A stretch of DNA of 64,000 nt. It comes from Cannabis sativa. Lineage: Eukaryota > Streptophyta > Magnoliopsida > Rosales > Cannabaceae. The stretch lies in contig NC_083607.1 in the NCBI RefSeq assembly GCF_029168945.1, positions 40,285,257-40,349,256 of the forward strand, in the 5' to 3' direction. A program made the translations under genes and the position numbers. The notes below the pieces were generated by a model. That model was given only the letters and a program-made list of their open reading frames with translations, did no database searches and was not told the origin of the DNA. This document shows positions 12,610-23,259 of this stretch, in pieces; the first letter of the stretch is position 1; each line of letters opens with the position of its first letter.

Positions 12610-12643
12610 AGTTTTATGTATGATATTATTATGCTTTTCTTAC

Positions 12644-12659
12644 TGAGTCTGTCGACTCA
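12644..12659 (+). other. Conserved LTR hairpin, gypsy-2 5' LTR
   Basis: TGAGTC-TGTC-GACTCA is the same stem and loop as at 4391-4406 in gypsy-1 and 19807-19822 in the 3' LTR. Confidence 0.6.
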
Positions 12660-13022
12660 CAGTTTACGTTGCATGTGTAGGTAAAGGCAAGGCAGTTGCT
12701 GATGGACCGTGAGCGAGCTTTTGGGATTGTACATGTCGGGGCGGTTAGGCTGGAGCGTACGATCCTCGGGATAAAGACGGCTGAGATTTTGTAATTGTCG
12801 TTAGACGACTGTATTTTGATGTAAAAGTTGAACAGTGAAAATGTTTGTAAATATTTTATAAATCGGGATCCCGTGACTTTTTGCAAAATGGTTTATAAGT
12901 TAATGAAAAAGCAAAAATTTTAATTAATCACGTTTTTCCATAAACCTCGTTGATTAGCAACGAGCTGCACAGTACGTTTAAAAATCACGTAATACGCCTA
13001 AATTAGTTAGGGTGTTACAACT

Positions 13023-13034
13023 TGGTATCAGAGC
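13023..13034 (+). other. Primer binding site of gypsy-2
   Basis: tggtatcagagc lies three bases after the 5' LTR and is the classic complement of the 3' end of plant initiator tRNA-Met. Confidence 0.9.
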
Positions 13035-13301
13035 CGCTGTGTTGTCTTCCGAAGATCGTCACGACATGTACAATCATCATCGGCAGCTAGCTCGGTTCAC
13101 GGTTCGGTAAGCCTTTATTGCTTTAGTAGTTTATTTTATTCAGTTATGAAAAAGAAAAGCCTGTTAGGAAACATGTTAGTAGCCTGATAGTAGAATAGGC
13201 GCATGTTTCATTTCTAATTTCCAAATTAAGCGGCATTAGTAAGCTCGCCTTGAATACGACCTGATATGCCAACTCTTGGTTTCGCAGGCGGTTCTAACTA
13301 G

Positions 13302-14560
13302 ATGGACGCCAGGCGGACTACCAGGAGTCAAGGCAACTCAGTGGGGTCGAATCAGGGAGAGGGAGCTCGGTTTCCCCACCGCTGTGGGCCGAGGTAGAGG
13401 TCCCCGAGGCGGGGCTCGTGGTCGGGGTGATGAGAACCCGCCACAGCTGCCTGTGCTCCCCAGTGATCGGGGAGCCCCGAATCGGGAGTTGCGGTTTGCG
13501 GAGATGCAAGCCGGGATCGAAGAACAAGACCTCGAGATTCGAGGTTGAGACGGCCAGGTGCTCCCGGTTCAGCCCAAAGGCCGTAGTTCTGCGGCACACC
13601 GCCCGCCGCCTGTGCCGAGATGGTAGTGGCGGCCCACGGATTGGAACCTTTATATGAGCGGTTCGAAGCAAGCACCTCCGTATTCCCGGGAGGTCCGGAT
13701 GTGTCGAAAGCCGAGCGGTGGCTTACGGTGATCACCGAAATTTTGAACTTTATGGGTGTCACCGCAACGACGCAGTGGTGTGCGCCACCTTTCGGTTCCT
13801 GTGAGGATGCCCCGGTATGGTGGGACATGGTGTCTCGGATTCACGATGTCACCACCATGACTTGGGAGAGGTTCCGGGAACTTTTCAACGCGAAGTACTA
13901 CAACGAGGCGGTTAGAAGCGCCAAGAGAAAGGAATTCGTTCACACGACCCGGCGGGAGAACATGAGTGTCACCGAGTATACTACTCGGTTGACCGGTTGG
14001 CGAGGTTAGCCTCGGGAATTGTGCCGACCGACTTCGGCGAAAGGAGAAGTATCCGGACGGGTTGAATCCCAAGATCGAGCATGACCCGATGATTACCACC
14101 GACGACGGCACCACCTACGCTCGGATGGTGGAGAAGGCACCGCGAGCCGAGGGCGCGGTGGGATGTATGTCGGATTCGGCCCGGTACTCGGTCGGTGGCG
14201 GAGCTCCTACCCCTCCCGCATCGGGATTTAGCGGGGAGTAGTGGTTCGGCCATTGATCGGAGGAAGAGGGCACCCACCGCTTCCGGCGGCTCGAGTCGAA
14301 CAAGAGGTTCGGGGGAACCGCAACGAGAGGGAGTCGTCCCGGTGGTAATGAGACTCGCTTCTCCTATCCCGAGTGCCCTAGCCGCAAGAGGCACCATCGG
14401 GGAGAGTGCAAGGGCGGGGATGCTTTCATTGTGGCATGCCCGGCACTTCAAGAGGGAATGTCCCCGGCTCCGCCGGAGGCACCGAGAGCTCCGGCGATAC
14501 CCACTCCGCCGGGGTATTCGCGATCACGCAGCCGATGCGGATGCCGCCCATCGGTTGTTA
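13302..14560 (+). pseudogene. gypsy-2 gag
   Basis: The likely start is the ATG at 13302 (MDARRTTRSQG). A Gly/Arg-rich tract follows (near 13385-13435), then the capsid-type retrotransposon gag domain at about 13660-13990 (PVWWDMVSR, TWERFRELFNAKYYNEAVR, AKRKEFVH). A CCHC zinc knuckle lies at about 14421-14462. Several indels move it between frames. In the knuckle, the Cys-X2-Cys half and the His-X4-Cys half are in different frames because the run in 'cccggcac' appears one base short. Gag forms the particle that packages the RNA. As written it is not translatable in one piece; the many frame changes could be real decay or base-call errors. Confidence 0.85.
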
Positions 14561-14942
14561 CGGGTCGGATTCTTATTAACGACTCGTTTTATTCGGTCTT
14601 TGTTTGATTACGGGGCTACACGTTCTTATGTGGCGGCCGAGTCTTTAGTAAGTTGGGTAGACCCTTTGATAGATATGAGTCGGGGTTTGGAACCCCATTA
14701 CACAGCGGAGAATTGGTTATCTCCAATAGGTGGATTAGGTCTATGCCGATCAGGATAGATGGTAGAGAGTTAAGCGCTGATCTGATAGAGATGAGCTTAG
14801 TCGAATTCGATATTATTTTAGGAATGGACTTCCTATCTAAATATTCGGCGAGCATTGATCAGAAGAGGAAGATGGTGGTCTTCCAACCGGAAAGTGAAGA
14901 ACCGTTCGTATTTGTGGGTTCGGTTCGGGGATCTCGGATCCG
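14561..14942 (+). pseudogene. gypsy-2 aspartic protease
   Basis: A retropepsin-like region is read across two frames: LFDYGATRSYV (about 14596-14630) is the active-site loop, in which the usual Ser after Asp is Tyr, and SLVEFDIILGMDFLSKYSA (about 14797-14853) is the typical downstream motif of gypsy proteases. This family cleaves Gag and Pol. Its place between the gag knuckle and RT fits the standard order. A frame change separates the active-site part from the C-terminal part. Confidence 0.8.
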
Positions 14943-15976
14943 GTGATCTCGGCTATGTCAGCGAGAGAATTATTGCACGGTGGGTGCTTAGGGTTTCTGG
15001 CCGTGGTGGTGGACACCACTCGGCCAGACACCATTCGGCCAGAGGACATCAGAGTGGTTCGGGAATTTTTGGACGTTTTTCCCGAAGAACTTCCAGGGTT
15101 ACCACCTCATCGGGAGATCGACTTTGTGATTGACTTGGCACCGGTGGGTGGATCCGGTTTCCAAAGCCCCGTATAGGATGGCTCCACTCGAACTTAAGGA
15201 ATTGAAGATTCGGCTCCAAGGGTTGCTTGACCTAGGGTTCATTCGGCCCGGTGTGTCACCTTGGGAGCCCGGTTTTGTTCGTGAAGAAGAAGGATGGATC
15301 TATGAGGATGTGCATCGACTACAGAGAGTTGAACAAGCTGACGGTGAAGAACAAATATCCATTACCTAGGATCGATGACTTGTTCGATCAGCTTCAGGGG
15401 AAGACGGTCTTCTCTAAGATTGATCTCCGTTCGGGTTATCATCAGTTGAGGATCCGAGAGGAGGACATTCCAAAGACGGCTTTCCGCACTAGGTATGGAC
15501 ACTACGAGTTCCTGGTTATGTCATTCGGACTAACCAATGCTCCCGGCATTCATGGACACGATGAATAGGGTATTCAAGGATTTCCTCGATATCTGTGTGA
15601 TTGTGTTTATCGACGACATCCTCGTGTACTCTCAGTCAGAAGAGGAGCATGAGTTACACCTCCAGATGGTACTGCAACGACTTCGAGAACATAGACTCTA
15701 CGCCAAGTTCAAGAAATGTGAGTTACGGTTGTCTCGGTGTGTCCTTCCTAGGGCACATTGTGAGTAAAGATGGGATCAAGGTGGATCCCGGGAAGATTGA
15801 ATCCGTCAGGGATTGGCCGAGACCGAAGACAGTGACAGAGATCAGAAGCTTCTTGGGGTTAGCTGGGTATTACCGTAGGTTCGTGGAGGGGTTCTCCAAA
15901 ATTTCAATGCCCCTAACCGAACTTACAAAGAAGAATCAGCGATTTATCTGGTCAGATAAATGCGAAGCTAGTTTTC
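14943..15976 (+). pseudogene. gypsy-2 reverse transcriptase
   Basis: The RT begins with the linker REFLDVFPEELPGLPPHREI and continues through [33 protein letters not shown] (motif A Asp present), [21 protein letters not shown] (catalytic Asp pair, about 15607-15633) and [19 protein letters not shown]. At least four small indels break it: near 15260-15275 (G and C runs each one short), near 15545 (two bases missing from a CG-rich site), near 15735 and near 15990. All catalytic residues are present, unlike gypsy-1. Confidence 0.9.
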
Positions 15977-16617
15977 GTGAGCCGAAACGAGAGGTTGATT
16001 ACTGCTCCGGTACTAGCTTTGCCTTCGGACAAGGAGAAGTTCGTGGTCTATTGTGACGCATCCAAACAGGGTTTGGGGTGCGTATTGATGCAAGCCGATC
16101 GGGTTATCGCTTACGCCTCCCGTCAGTTAAAGGATTATGAACAGCGATACCCGACTCATGATTTAGAATTGGCCGCGGTGGTTTTTGCACTGAAGATTTG
16201 GCGGCATTACTTGTATGGTGAGAAGTGCGAGATTTATACCGACCATAAGAGTCTCAAGTATTTCTTTACTCAGAAAGATTTGAACATGAGACAAAGGCGT
16301 TGGTTGGAGCTAGTGAAGGATTATGATTGTGAGATCCTTTACCATCCCGGGAAAGCCAATGTAGTGGCCGATGCCCTGAGCAGAAAGGGTCCCGGGCAAG
16401 TGGCTAGCATGGTTCAGATCTCACCTCAGCTAGCAGAGGATATGGTCAGGTCCAGCATTGAGTTTGTGGTAGGTCAGCTACACAACTTAACGCTGCAATC
16501 TGATCTGTTAGAAAGAATAAAAGTTGCTCAGACGACAGATCCGGAGTTAGTGAAGATCCGAGATGAGGTATTGGCTGGTCAAGCCAAGGATTTTTCAGTG
16601 TCAGATAGTGGGATGCT
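15977..16617 (+). pseudogene. gypsy-2 RNase H
   Basis: One frame covers the RNase H fold: [15 protein letters not shown] (first catalytic Asp), [20 protein letters not shown] (Glu), [15 protein letters not shown] (Asp) and [15 protein letters not shown] (His/Asp). RNase H removes the RNA template during reverse transcription. The frame is lost near 16612, where a T run in front of 'tgtataaag' appears one base short, and continues in the next frame as integrase. Confidence 0.9.
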
Positions 16618-17934
16618 TTGTATAAAGCCAGGGTTTGTGTCCCGAACAGTGTAGACTTGAGGAACGAGATCTTTGAGGAGGCTCATTCTACCCCATATTC
16701 TCTGCATCCCGGCACCACCAAGATGTACCAAGACTTGAAACCGTACTTCTGGTGGAACGGTATGAAGAAGAATTTGGTAGAATTCGTATCGAGATGCCTC
16801 ACGTGTCAGCAGGTCAAGGCTGAACATCAGAGACCAGCAGGGTTGTTGCAGCCTCTAACCCTACCAGAGTGGAAATGGGAGGACATTACGATGGATTTTG
16901 TGGTCGGGTTACCTAGGACCACGGGTATGTATGATTCCATCTGGGTAGTGGTGGACCGATTTACGAAATCTGCTCATTTTCTGCCGGTCAGAACAACATT
17001 TTCAGTGGATCAGTTGGCAGAGTTATACGTCAGGGAGATAGTGAGACTTCACGGGGTACCGAAGTCTATAGTTTCGGACAGGGATCCGAAATTCACCTCC
17101 AAATTTTGGCAAAGTTTGCAACGGGCAATGGGTACAAAGCTAAAATTCAGTACAGCATTCCATCCTCAGACAGATGGTCAGTCCGAAAGGACAATTCAGA
17201 TATTGGAGGACATGCTGAGAGCCTGTGTTATGGACTTTGAGGGTTCATGGAATAAATACCTACCGTTAGTAGAGTTCTCTTATAACAACAGTTATCAGAG
17301 TACGATAGGGATGGCACCCTATGAACTGTTGTACGGTAGGAAGTGCAGATCCCCTATCCACTGGGATGAGACAGGGGAGAGGAAATACCTAGGTCCGGAG
17401 TCAGTTCAGCGGACCAATGAGGCAATAGAGAAGATTAAAGCTAGAATGCTTGCCTCCCAGAGCAGACAGAAGAGTTACGCAGATCCGAAACGTCGAGATG
17501 TTGAGTTCCGAGTAGGGGACCATGTGTTTTTACGAGTATCTCCGATGAAGGGGATTAAACGTTTCGGGAAAAGAGGCAAGTTATGCCCTAGATTCACAGG
17601 ACCTTTCGAGATTCTCGAGAAGATAGGTCAAGTGGCATATCGGTTAGCATTGCCTCCAGCATTATCAGCAGTGCACAACGTATTTCATGTCTCAATGTTG
17701 AGAAAATACGTTTCAGACCCCTCTCATATAATCAGTTATGAGAGCCTTCAGCTTCAGTCAGATATGTCCTATGAGGAACGGCCGGTGCGGATCCCGGATA
17801 GAAAGGATAAAGTCCTTCGGAATAAGACCATAGCGTTGGTCAAGGTTCTCTCGGAGAAACAAGAAGGTGGAAGAAGCCACTGGGAGCTAGAATCGGATAT
17901 GCGAGCTCAATATCCGAGTTATTCGAGTTAGATT
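16618..17934 (+). pseudogene. gypsy-2 integrase with chromodomain-like tail
   Basis: This is the longest clean frame of the element (437 codons). It shows the H2C2 zinc domain ([12 protein letters not shown]...CLTCQQ), the catalytic D,D,E core ([33 protein letters not shown]) and the GPF/Y-type C-terminal module (FTGPFEILEKIGQVAYRLA). The tail (NKTIALVKVLSEK...HWELESDM) resembles the chromodomain used by chromoviruses to choose heterochromatic targets. The tail is frameshifted at about 17850-17925, where CC runs appear one base short. All integrase catalytic residues are present. Confidence 0.92.
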
Positions 17935-17953
17935 TCGGGGACGAAATCCTTTT

Positions 17954-17965
17954 AAGGGGGATAGT
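17954..17965 (+). other. Polypurine tract of gypsy-2
   Basis: aagggggatagt directly precedes the 3' LTR and would prime plus-strand DNA synthesis. Confidence 0.75.
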
Positions 17966-20182
17966 TGTAAAGCCCGCTTAGTTAATTTGGAAATTAGCAG
18001 ATTATTTATGTTAATCGAAATTATTTATAGCTATTTAAATAATTTATCATGGATATTTATGGAATTCAGATATGCATATTTATGTCATCAGCAGTTTTTA
18101 TATTCCGCATTTCCGGTGTCCGGTATTTTGGAACGCGGCGTTTGGCTCAGTAGAAATCACAACTTAGTATGTTAGATTTTGGGGACGGGTTTTAGACATT
18201 GGGAATGTCGGGAATGGCCGGGAATTTAGAATGTCCCAAAAATACCCCTTTAGTATGGTTTTAGTGATTTTATGGTGGAGGGGCAAAATGGTCTTTTTGC
18301 CCCATTAGTGTTTTGTTTTATGTGATTTATTAAATGGAAAATTAGGTATTTATTTTATTAAATATTGGCTGAAATGAGTTAATTAAATGGTTTTATTAGG
18401 TTGGTATTAAATGACTTTCTTTTATTTTACAACACTTAGAAAAATTCCAAAAAAGTTTCAAACTCTCTCTTTCTTTCTCTTCCATTTTCGGCCGGCCTTG
18501 AGCGACTAGGAGAAGGTGTTTTTCCTTTGATTTTGGCTAGTTAGTCTTCATCCTTTAAGGTCTATTGCAACTAGGTTGGTTCATGTCTCTTTCCCTCTTT
18601 AAATTCTTGAAGAAAATGTGTGTAAATGTGAATTGCATGTTGGTTTTTATGTTGTTGTTGCTGCTGTAATCTAGTGATTATTTTGTGTTTAAGCATGATG
18701 AGTTTAGGGTTGTTTTGATGCTTGATTACTAGGTTGAGCATGCTAGAAGTGAATATGTGAAATTATGTAATTTTGAGAGAAAATGCCATGAATTGTTTCG
18801 TGAATTCTTTGGATGTTGTTGTTTGTTTTCGCAGGCTATATTATGCTAGTTTAGGTTGATTTTAGCTGGTTTGCATGCTTGTTTTGTGGTTTTGCTCAAG
18901 CTTGAGTTTGGAACTCAAAGCTTGAGCTCCAATGGCAAAATTTGTGTATGTGGTTTCTGGGTAGGTTTGATGCCTTGGAAATGTTTATTAGGACCTATGT
19001 AGGAGGTACGGAAAGTTTGGGACCATTTGGGTTCGAAATGGTCAAGATATGGGAATTTTTGGTTCTTGCTGCGAGGAACCGGAATTCCGGTTGAGCATCC
19101 GGAATTCGGATGGGGGTTCGCATTTTCCCGAACCGGAATTCGGTTGGGCAACCGGACTTCCGGATGGGGGATTTTTCCGAACCCTAGTTTTCCTCGTTTT
19201 TGGGTTTTTAGGGGTATTGCCATGCTATTTATCGATAGGGAAACTTTTAGTTTCGAGTTTAAGTCCCCGGGAAGTGATTTAGCGTATCACTTATAGCGTT
19301 GTGGTTTTTATGGTTTAGGAGCCGCAATCCGCCGTTCGGCTTCGGTTCTGGGTTGACGGCACACCCGAAATCGGAATCCGGGTAAGATTAGTATAACGGT
19401 ATGCATATGTAGTTTACATGTTTAGCGTGCATGTAGGAAGCCTGTTAGATTACATTAGATATGTATTTAGGCTTCGAACCACCCAACCCCGTCACGTCGG
19501 TACAGCCGGAGTATGACCAAGAATGGAGTATGACCGGCTCGACCGATCAGCCGACACCGGTTGGTGGTTCGCTATTGACCTATCCCGTCGGTACAGCCGG
19601 AGTATGACCAAGAATGGAGTATGACCGGTTCGACCGATCAGGAGGATACTTGTCAATAGTACCGTCCCCTGAACGTTCAAAACTCAGTACCATGTTGGAC
19701 ATGGCAGTAGTGCTCAGTACCATGTTGGACATGGCAGTAGCGGGACTCAGTATCGTGTTGGACACGGCAGTCAGTTTTATGTATGATATTATTATGCTTT
19801 TCTTACTGAGTCTGTCGACTCACAGTTTACGTTGCATGTGTAGGTAAAGGCAAGGCAGTTGCTGATGGACCGTGAGCGAGCTTTTGGGATTGTACATGTC
19901 GGGGCGGTTAGGCCTGGAGCGTACGATCCTCGGGACAGCACGGCTGAGATTTTGTAATTGTCGTTAGACGACTGTATTTTGATGTAAAAGTTGAACAGTG
20001 AAAATGTTTGTAAATATTTTATAAATCGGGATCCCGTGACTTTTTGCAAAATGGTTTATAAGTTAATGAAAAAGCAAAAATTTTAATTAATCACGTTTTT
20101 CCATAAACCTCGTTGATTAGCAACGAGCTGCACAGTACGTTTAAAAATCACGTAATACGCCTAAATTAGTTAGGGTGTTACA
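17966..20182 (+). repeat. 3' LTR of gypsy-2
   Basis: This 2217-bp partner of 10803-13019 contains the triple repeat (19683-19772) and the conserved hairpin (19807-19822). It is followed by the CTAAA duplication at 20183-20187. Confidence 0.95.
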
Positions 20183-20692
20183 CTAAAATTGTATTCTTAA
20201 ATACTTTAATTTTTCGAAATGCAATATATATTTATAGAAAATTAAATTTGAGTTGTAAATTAATTTATATTAATTTTATAACAACTTAAATTGAATATTT
20301 TTCTAAATATTTATTGGAAATTATTACTAAGATGGAAATAATTCATGTTATTTTTATATCCATCTAAGTAAAATTTATAAATATTAAATTAAAATTTATA
20401 TTTAGAATTTTTCATTCTAAATTGGAAATTTTAAATAAATAAATTAAATAAAGAGAATCAAAGAAAATACAACTCACTTTAAATAATGAGCTTGATTATT
20501 ATTAAGACATTCGATCTTCATTGTGGGTTTTACACCGCGTTTGTTTTAGTAAGTAATCCTCCCTAATGGAGGAACGTTCATTAGCAATTTCGCACCGTTT
20601 AACCTCGCATGATAAGTGGTTTGTAAGTAGTTTTGTATGGTATGGATCACCTCGCATGTAAGTGTTTTGTATGGTATGGATCACCCTAATGG
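20183..20692 (+). other. Leader of F resumes; junction to truncated LTR
   Basis: After the CTAAA duplication the AT-rich leader of F resumes. Positions 20461-20620 (with 'ctaatggaggaacgttcatt') match, reversed, 45100-45240 in element A. A short imperfect repeat 'gtatggtatggatcacc' occurs at about 20636-20652 and 20669-20685. Near 20692 the sequence jumps into the LTR interior, so PR through RNase H and the LTR start are missing. Confidence 0.7.
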
Positions 20693-22407
20693 TGCCGTCA
20701 AGACATTGGAAAGTAAACATGACTATGTGAATAAAGTTTCCTAGATTTATCAGACATAGGGTTTTACTGATATGATAATCTACAACAGAGTTTACTTGCA
20801 TTTGGAGAAGTGCTATGTTCTTTCCAGAGCATTGGTTAAAGTAAAGCTCAGGTTGGATGCATGGAGTATGCATCGGAAGGGACAGATATTGAACTTTGAC
20901 TTAGATTTATTAAACTTACCGTAATATATATTCAAGTCAATATCGCCTAGTTGATCCTAGATCAAATGATCTTAATCCTGTTATGATTAGGCTCAATCTT
21001 GAAAGGCTATTCGTGTTCTTTGATTTGTTAGTTAAGCCTACTTTTAGGTCAGGGTGATACGTACATTTTGGGAACACGGTAGTGCAATTGAGTGGGAGCG
21101 CTAGCATAAACATGGAATCTATAGCTTCTATCTGGCGAATAGTAAGCAAAGGATGATCTCCTTCGAGCTTGACCAAACGAAAATAAATGGTGGAGATCTC
21201 ATTTCACATAAGTTGAAATATCATTTATACGGGGTCAAGTGTTTTAAGGATAAAATACATAGTAGGGTGTTACGGTAATCTAATCCCTTTACTGTGTAGA
21301 TCATTCATATAGAGGATCATTGATCACATTAGGATTATAACAATGGATAACTAATGATGTGTCTATATGGTAGAACATATAGAGCATTCTATATACTGAG
21401 AGTGCAATTCTAAGTTCTATGCGTGGATTCAACGAAGAATTAATAAGTTAGTGAATTTTAGTGCTAAATTCTTGATCTACTTATTGGAAGCTCGGTTATA
21501 TAGACCCATGGTCCCCCCCACTAGTTGAGATAATATTGCTTGTAAGACTCGTGTAATTGGTTTTGATTAATCAATTATAATTCTCAAATTAGATTGTGTC
21601 TATTTGTTAATTTTTCACTAAGTAAGGGCGAAATTGTAAAGAAAGAGTTTATAGGGGCATATTTGTTAATTATGATACTTTGTATGGTTCAATTAATAAA
21701 TATGATAAATGACAATATTATTTAATAATTATTTATAGTTATTAAATAGTTAGAATTGGCATTTAAATGGTTGAATTAAGAAATTGACATTTTTGAGAAA
21801 ATCAGATACAAAAGGTGTTAAAATTGCAAAATTGCAAAAGCAATGCCCAATCCACTAAGTTTATGGCCGGCCACCTATTGTAGGTATTTTAAGTTGATTT
21901 TTTCATTATTTTAATGCCATATAATTCAAATCTAACCCTAGTTGAATGCTATAAATAGATAGTGAAGGCTTCAGGAAAAACAGACTTTCTAAATCAAAAA
22001 TAAAAAAAAACTGAGCCTCCTCTCTCTTTTCTAGCCGCCACTCTCTCTCTTTATTTTTCCTTGATTATTTCGAAATTACCTTAGTGATTAGAGTAGTGCC
22101 CACACACATCAAGTGATACCTCAATCATAGTGAGGAAGATCGTGAAGAAAGATCATCAGCAAAGGAGTTTCAGCATCAAAGATTCAGAGAAAGAGATCCA
22201 GGTTCAGATATTGATAATGCTCTGCTACAGAAAGGAATCAAGGGCTAGATATCTGAACGGAAGGAGTCATATTATTCCGCTGCACCCAATGTAAGGTTTC
22301 CTAAACTTTATATGTGTTTAATTTATCGTTTTAGAAAGTTCATATTTAGGGTGTTAATAAACATACTTGTGAGTAGATCTAAGATCATGGTAAAATAATT
22401 TCCAACA
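20693..22407 (+). repeat. 3' LTR of F, 5'-truncated
   Basis: It matches the F 5' LTR from about 6313 to its end but lacks the first roughly 175 bp. It ends CCAACA at 22407 and is followed by ATAAC. A TATA box lies at 21949-21958. Confidence 0.88.
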
Positions 22408-22412
22408 ATAAC
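22408..22412 (+). repeat. Target site duplication of element F, right (ATAAC)
   Basis: It matches 6133-6137. Confidence 0.85.
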
Positions 22413-23194
22413 GTCATCATTATATTCATTGAGTTGATCCAAATTCTTTCTGTAGGATACGTGTTAGCTTCTGGTGCATAGCTGAATTTCAGGTATAACA
22501 ATATATTATTATGTGAAAATATATATTAAGTGTTTGGTAAATAAATTGTGTAATATATGATTTATTTAACCTAAAATTTTAACCTACACTTTGTAACATG
22601 GAGAGAAGTTATAAGAGTAATTGCTTTTGTAACTTCTTTCGGATGATCTTAGTTTTGTGTAATAAAATAGATGTTACTCAAAATTGATGATAGGATTCAA
22701 AAATGTTATGAAATATAATTGTTACAAATTATATTAATACTAATTTATATGAGAGAAATGAGATGGTGTGTTTGAATTCTAAGTGTGATCACCTAAACAC
22801 TATAAAAAGGAGTTTAATTTCCTCATTTTGATGAGAAGTTTTCGATCAAAAAATCCCATTGGTAGAAAACTCTAAAGCTTTATAATTCTAAAAGTTATTT
22901 CCTAGAAAGTTCCTTTAGTGCTTAAAGATAGGAGGAAATAACTTTTTGGACAAAAGTATAATACAATCCCCCCTAGTCTACAATCAAGGTTGTGAGTGAG
23001 TGTATATACATATATATTCTTCTATTGTTATATATATGTATTATATTACATGTTTTGTAATTTTCTTCTTCTACCTCTCCTTTATATATATATACAATAT
23101 ATATAGTGTATATATATGTGTTGTAATATATATTTAATCAATTTCTTATTTTAATCATTGTATTATTTTATAATAGAGTTGTAATGTATCTAGG
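22413..23194. other. AT-rich host intergenic DNA
   Basis: This would have been contiguous with 5741-6137 before element F inserted. It has (TA)n-like runs at about 23005-23135. I see no gene in it. Confidence 0.5.
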
Positions 23195-23245
23195 TTTTCT
23201 TTCATTGTCTTCGATCAAAGCCTTTTTATTTCTCTTCTTGAACAA
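23195..23245 (-). pseudogene. MLO-like exon 2 remnant
   Basis: The minus strand reads LFKKRNKKALIEDNERK. Plant MLO proteins have a lysine-rich loop of the form LKKxNKKALyEALEKik directly after the first membrane helix, and exon 1 at 29499-29621 ends exactly before it. The resemblance stops after about 13 residues and a stop follows. The expected splice acceptor is not canonical: the sequence before Leu ends in CAA, not CAG. It lies 14 bp left of element E. It is a decayed fragment; the assignment rests mainly on the fit with exon 1. Confidence 0.5.
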
Positions 23246-23254
23246 TTGCATGCT

Positions 23255-23259
23255 CGTAC
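23255..23259 (+). repeat. Target site duplication of element E, left (CGTAC)
   Basis: CGTAC directly precedes the LTR and recurs at 29404-29408. Confidence 0.9.

Larger units (their letters stand above)
10803..13019 (+). repeat. 5' LTR of gypsy-2
   Basis: It matches 17966-20182 over its full length. Differences are mostly indels of one to several bases next to CG or CCGG motifs or homopolymers, plus a reworked stretch near 12150-12470. It contains the triple tandem repeat at 12520-12609 and the hairpin at 12644-12659. Short ORFs inside it (for example at 11887-12127 and 12327-12886) have no protein resemblance and are left out. Confidence 0.95.
10803..20182 (+). mobile_element. Complete Ty3/gypsy chromovirus-like element (gypsy-2)
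   Basis: This 9380-bp element has two 2217-bp LTRs (TGTAAAGCCC...GTGTTACA), a CTAAA duplication, a tRNA-Met-type PBS, a polypurine tract, and gag-PR-RT-RNase H-INT in the order of Ty3/gypsy elements. Long LTRs and a chromodomain-like C-terminus fit the Tekay-type chromoviruses; that clade call is an inference. It is nested inside the leader of element F, so it is younger than F. The reading frame is cut by many small indels but keeps most catalytic motifs. Confidence 0.95.
6138..22407 (+). mobile_element. Copia-type element F, coding region deleted, hosts gypsy-2
   Basis: It is bounded by ATAAC duplications and begins TGTTGGG / ends CCAACA. The order is 5' LTR (6138-8021), PBS, AT-rich leader (8041-10802, continued at 20183-20692), and a 3' LTR lacking its first roughly 175 bp (20693-22407). 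No gag, PR, INT, RT or RNase H remains: the leader is fused directly to the LTR interior. The 9.4-kb gypsy-2 element interrupts the leader. The intact outer duplication suggests that the internal deletion happened in place or that an already deleted copy inserted. Confidence 0.9.

Noticed and set aside
13318..14855. Long minus-strand ORFs opposite gypsy-2 gag and protease
   Set aside because: They are shadows of the real gag and protease strand; they show no known domain and the sense strand carries the gag and protease motifs.
22450..22495. Possible tiny plus-strand exon with splice-like borders (tttctgtag ... caggtata)
   Set aside because: A 37-bp stretch with no coding match and no partner exon; such borders are common in AT-rich plant DNA.
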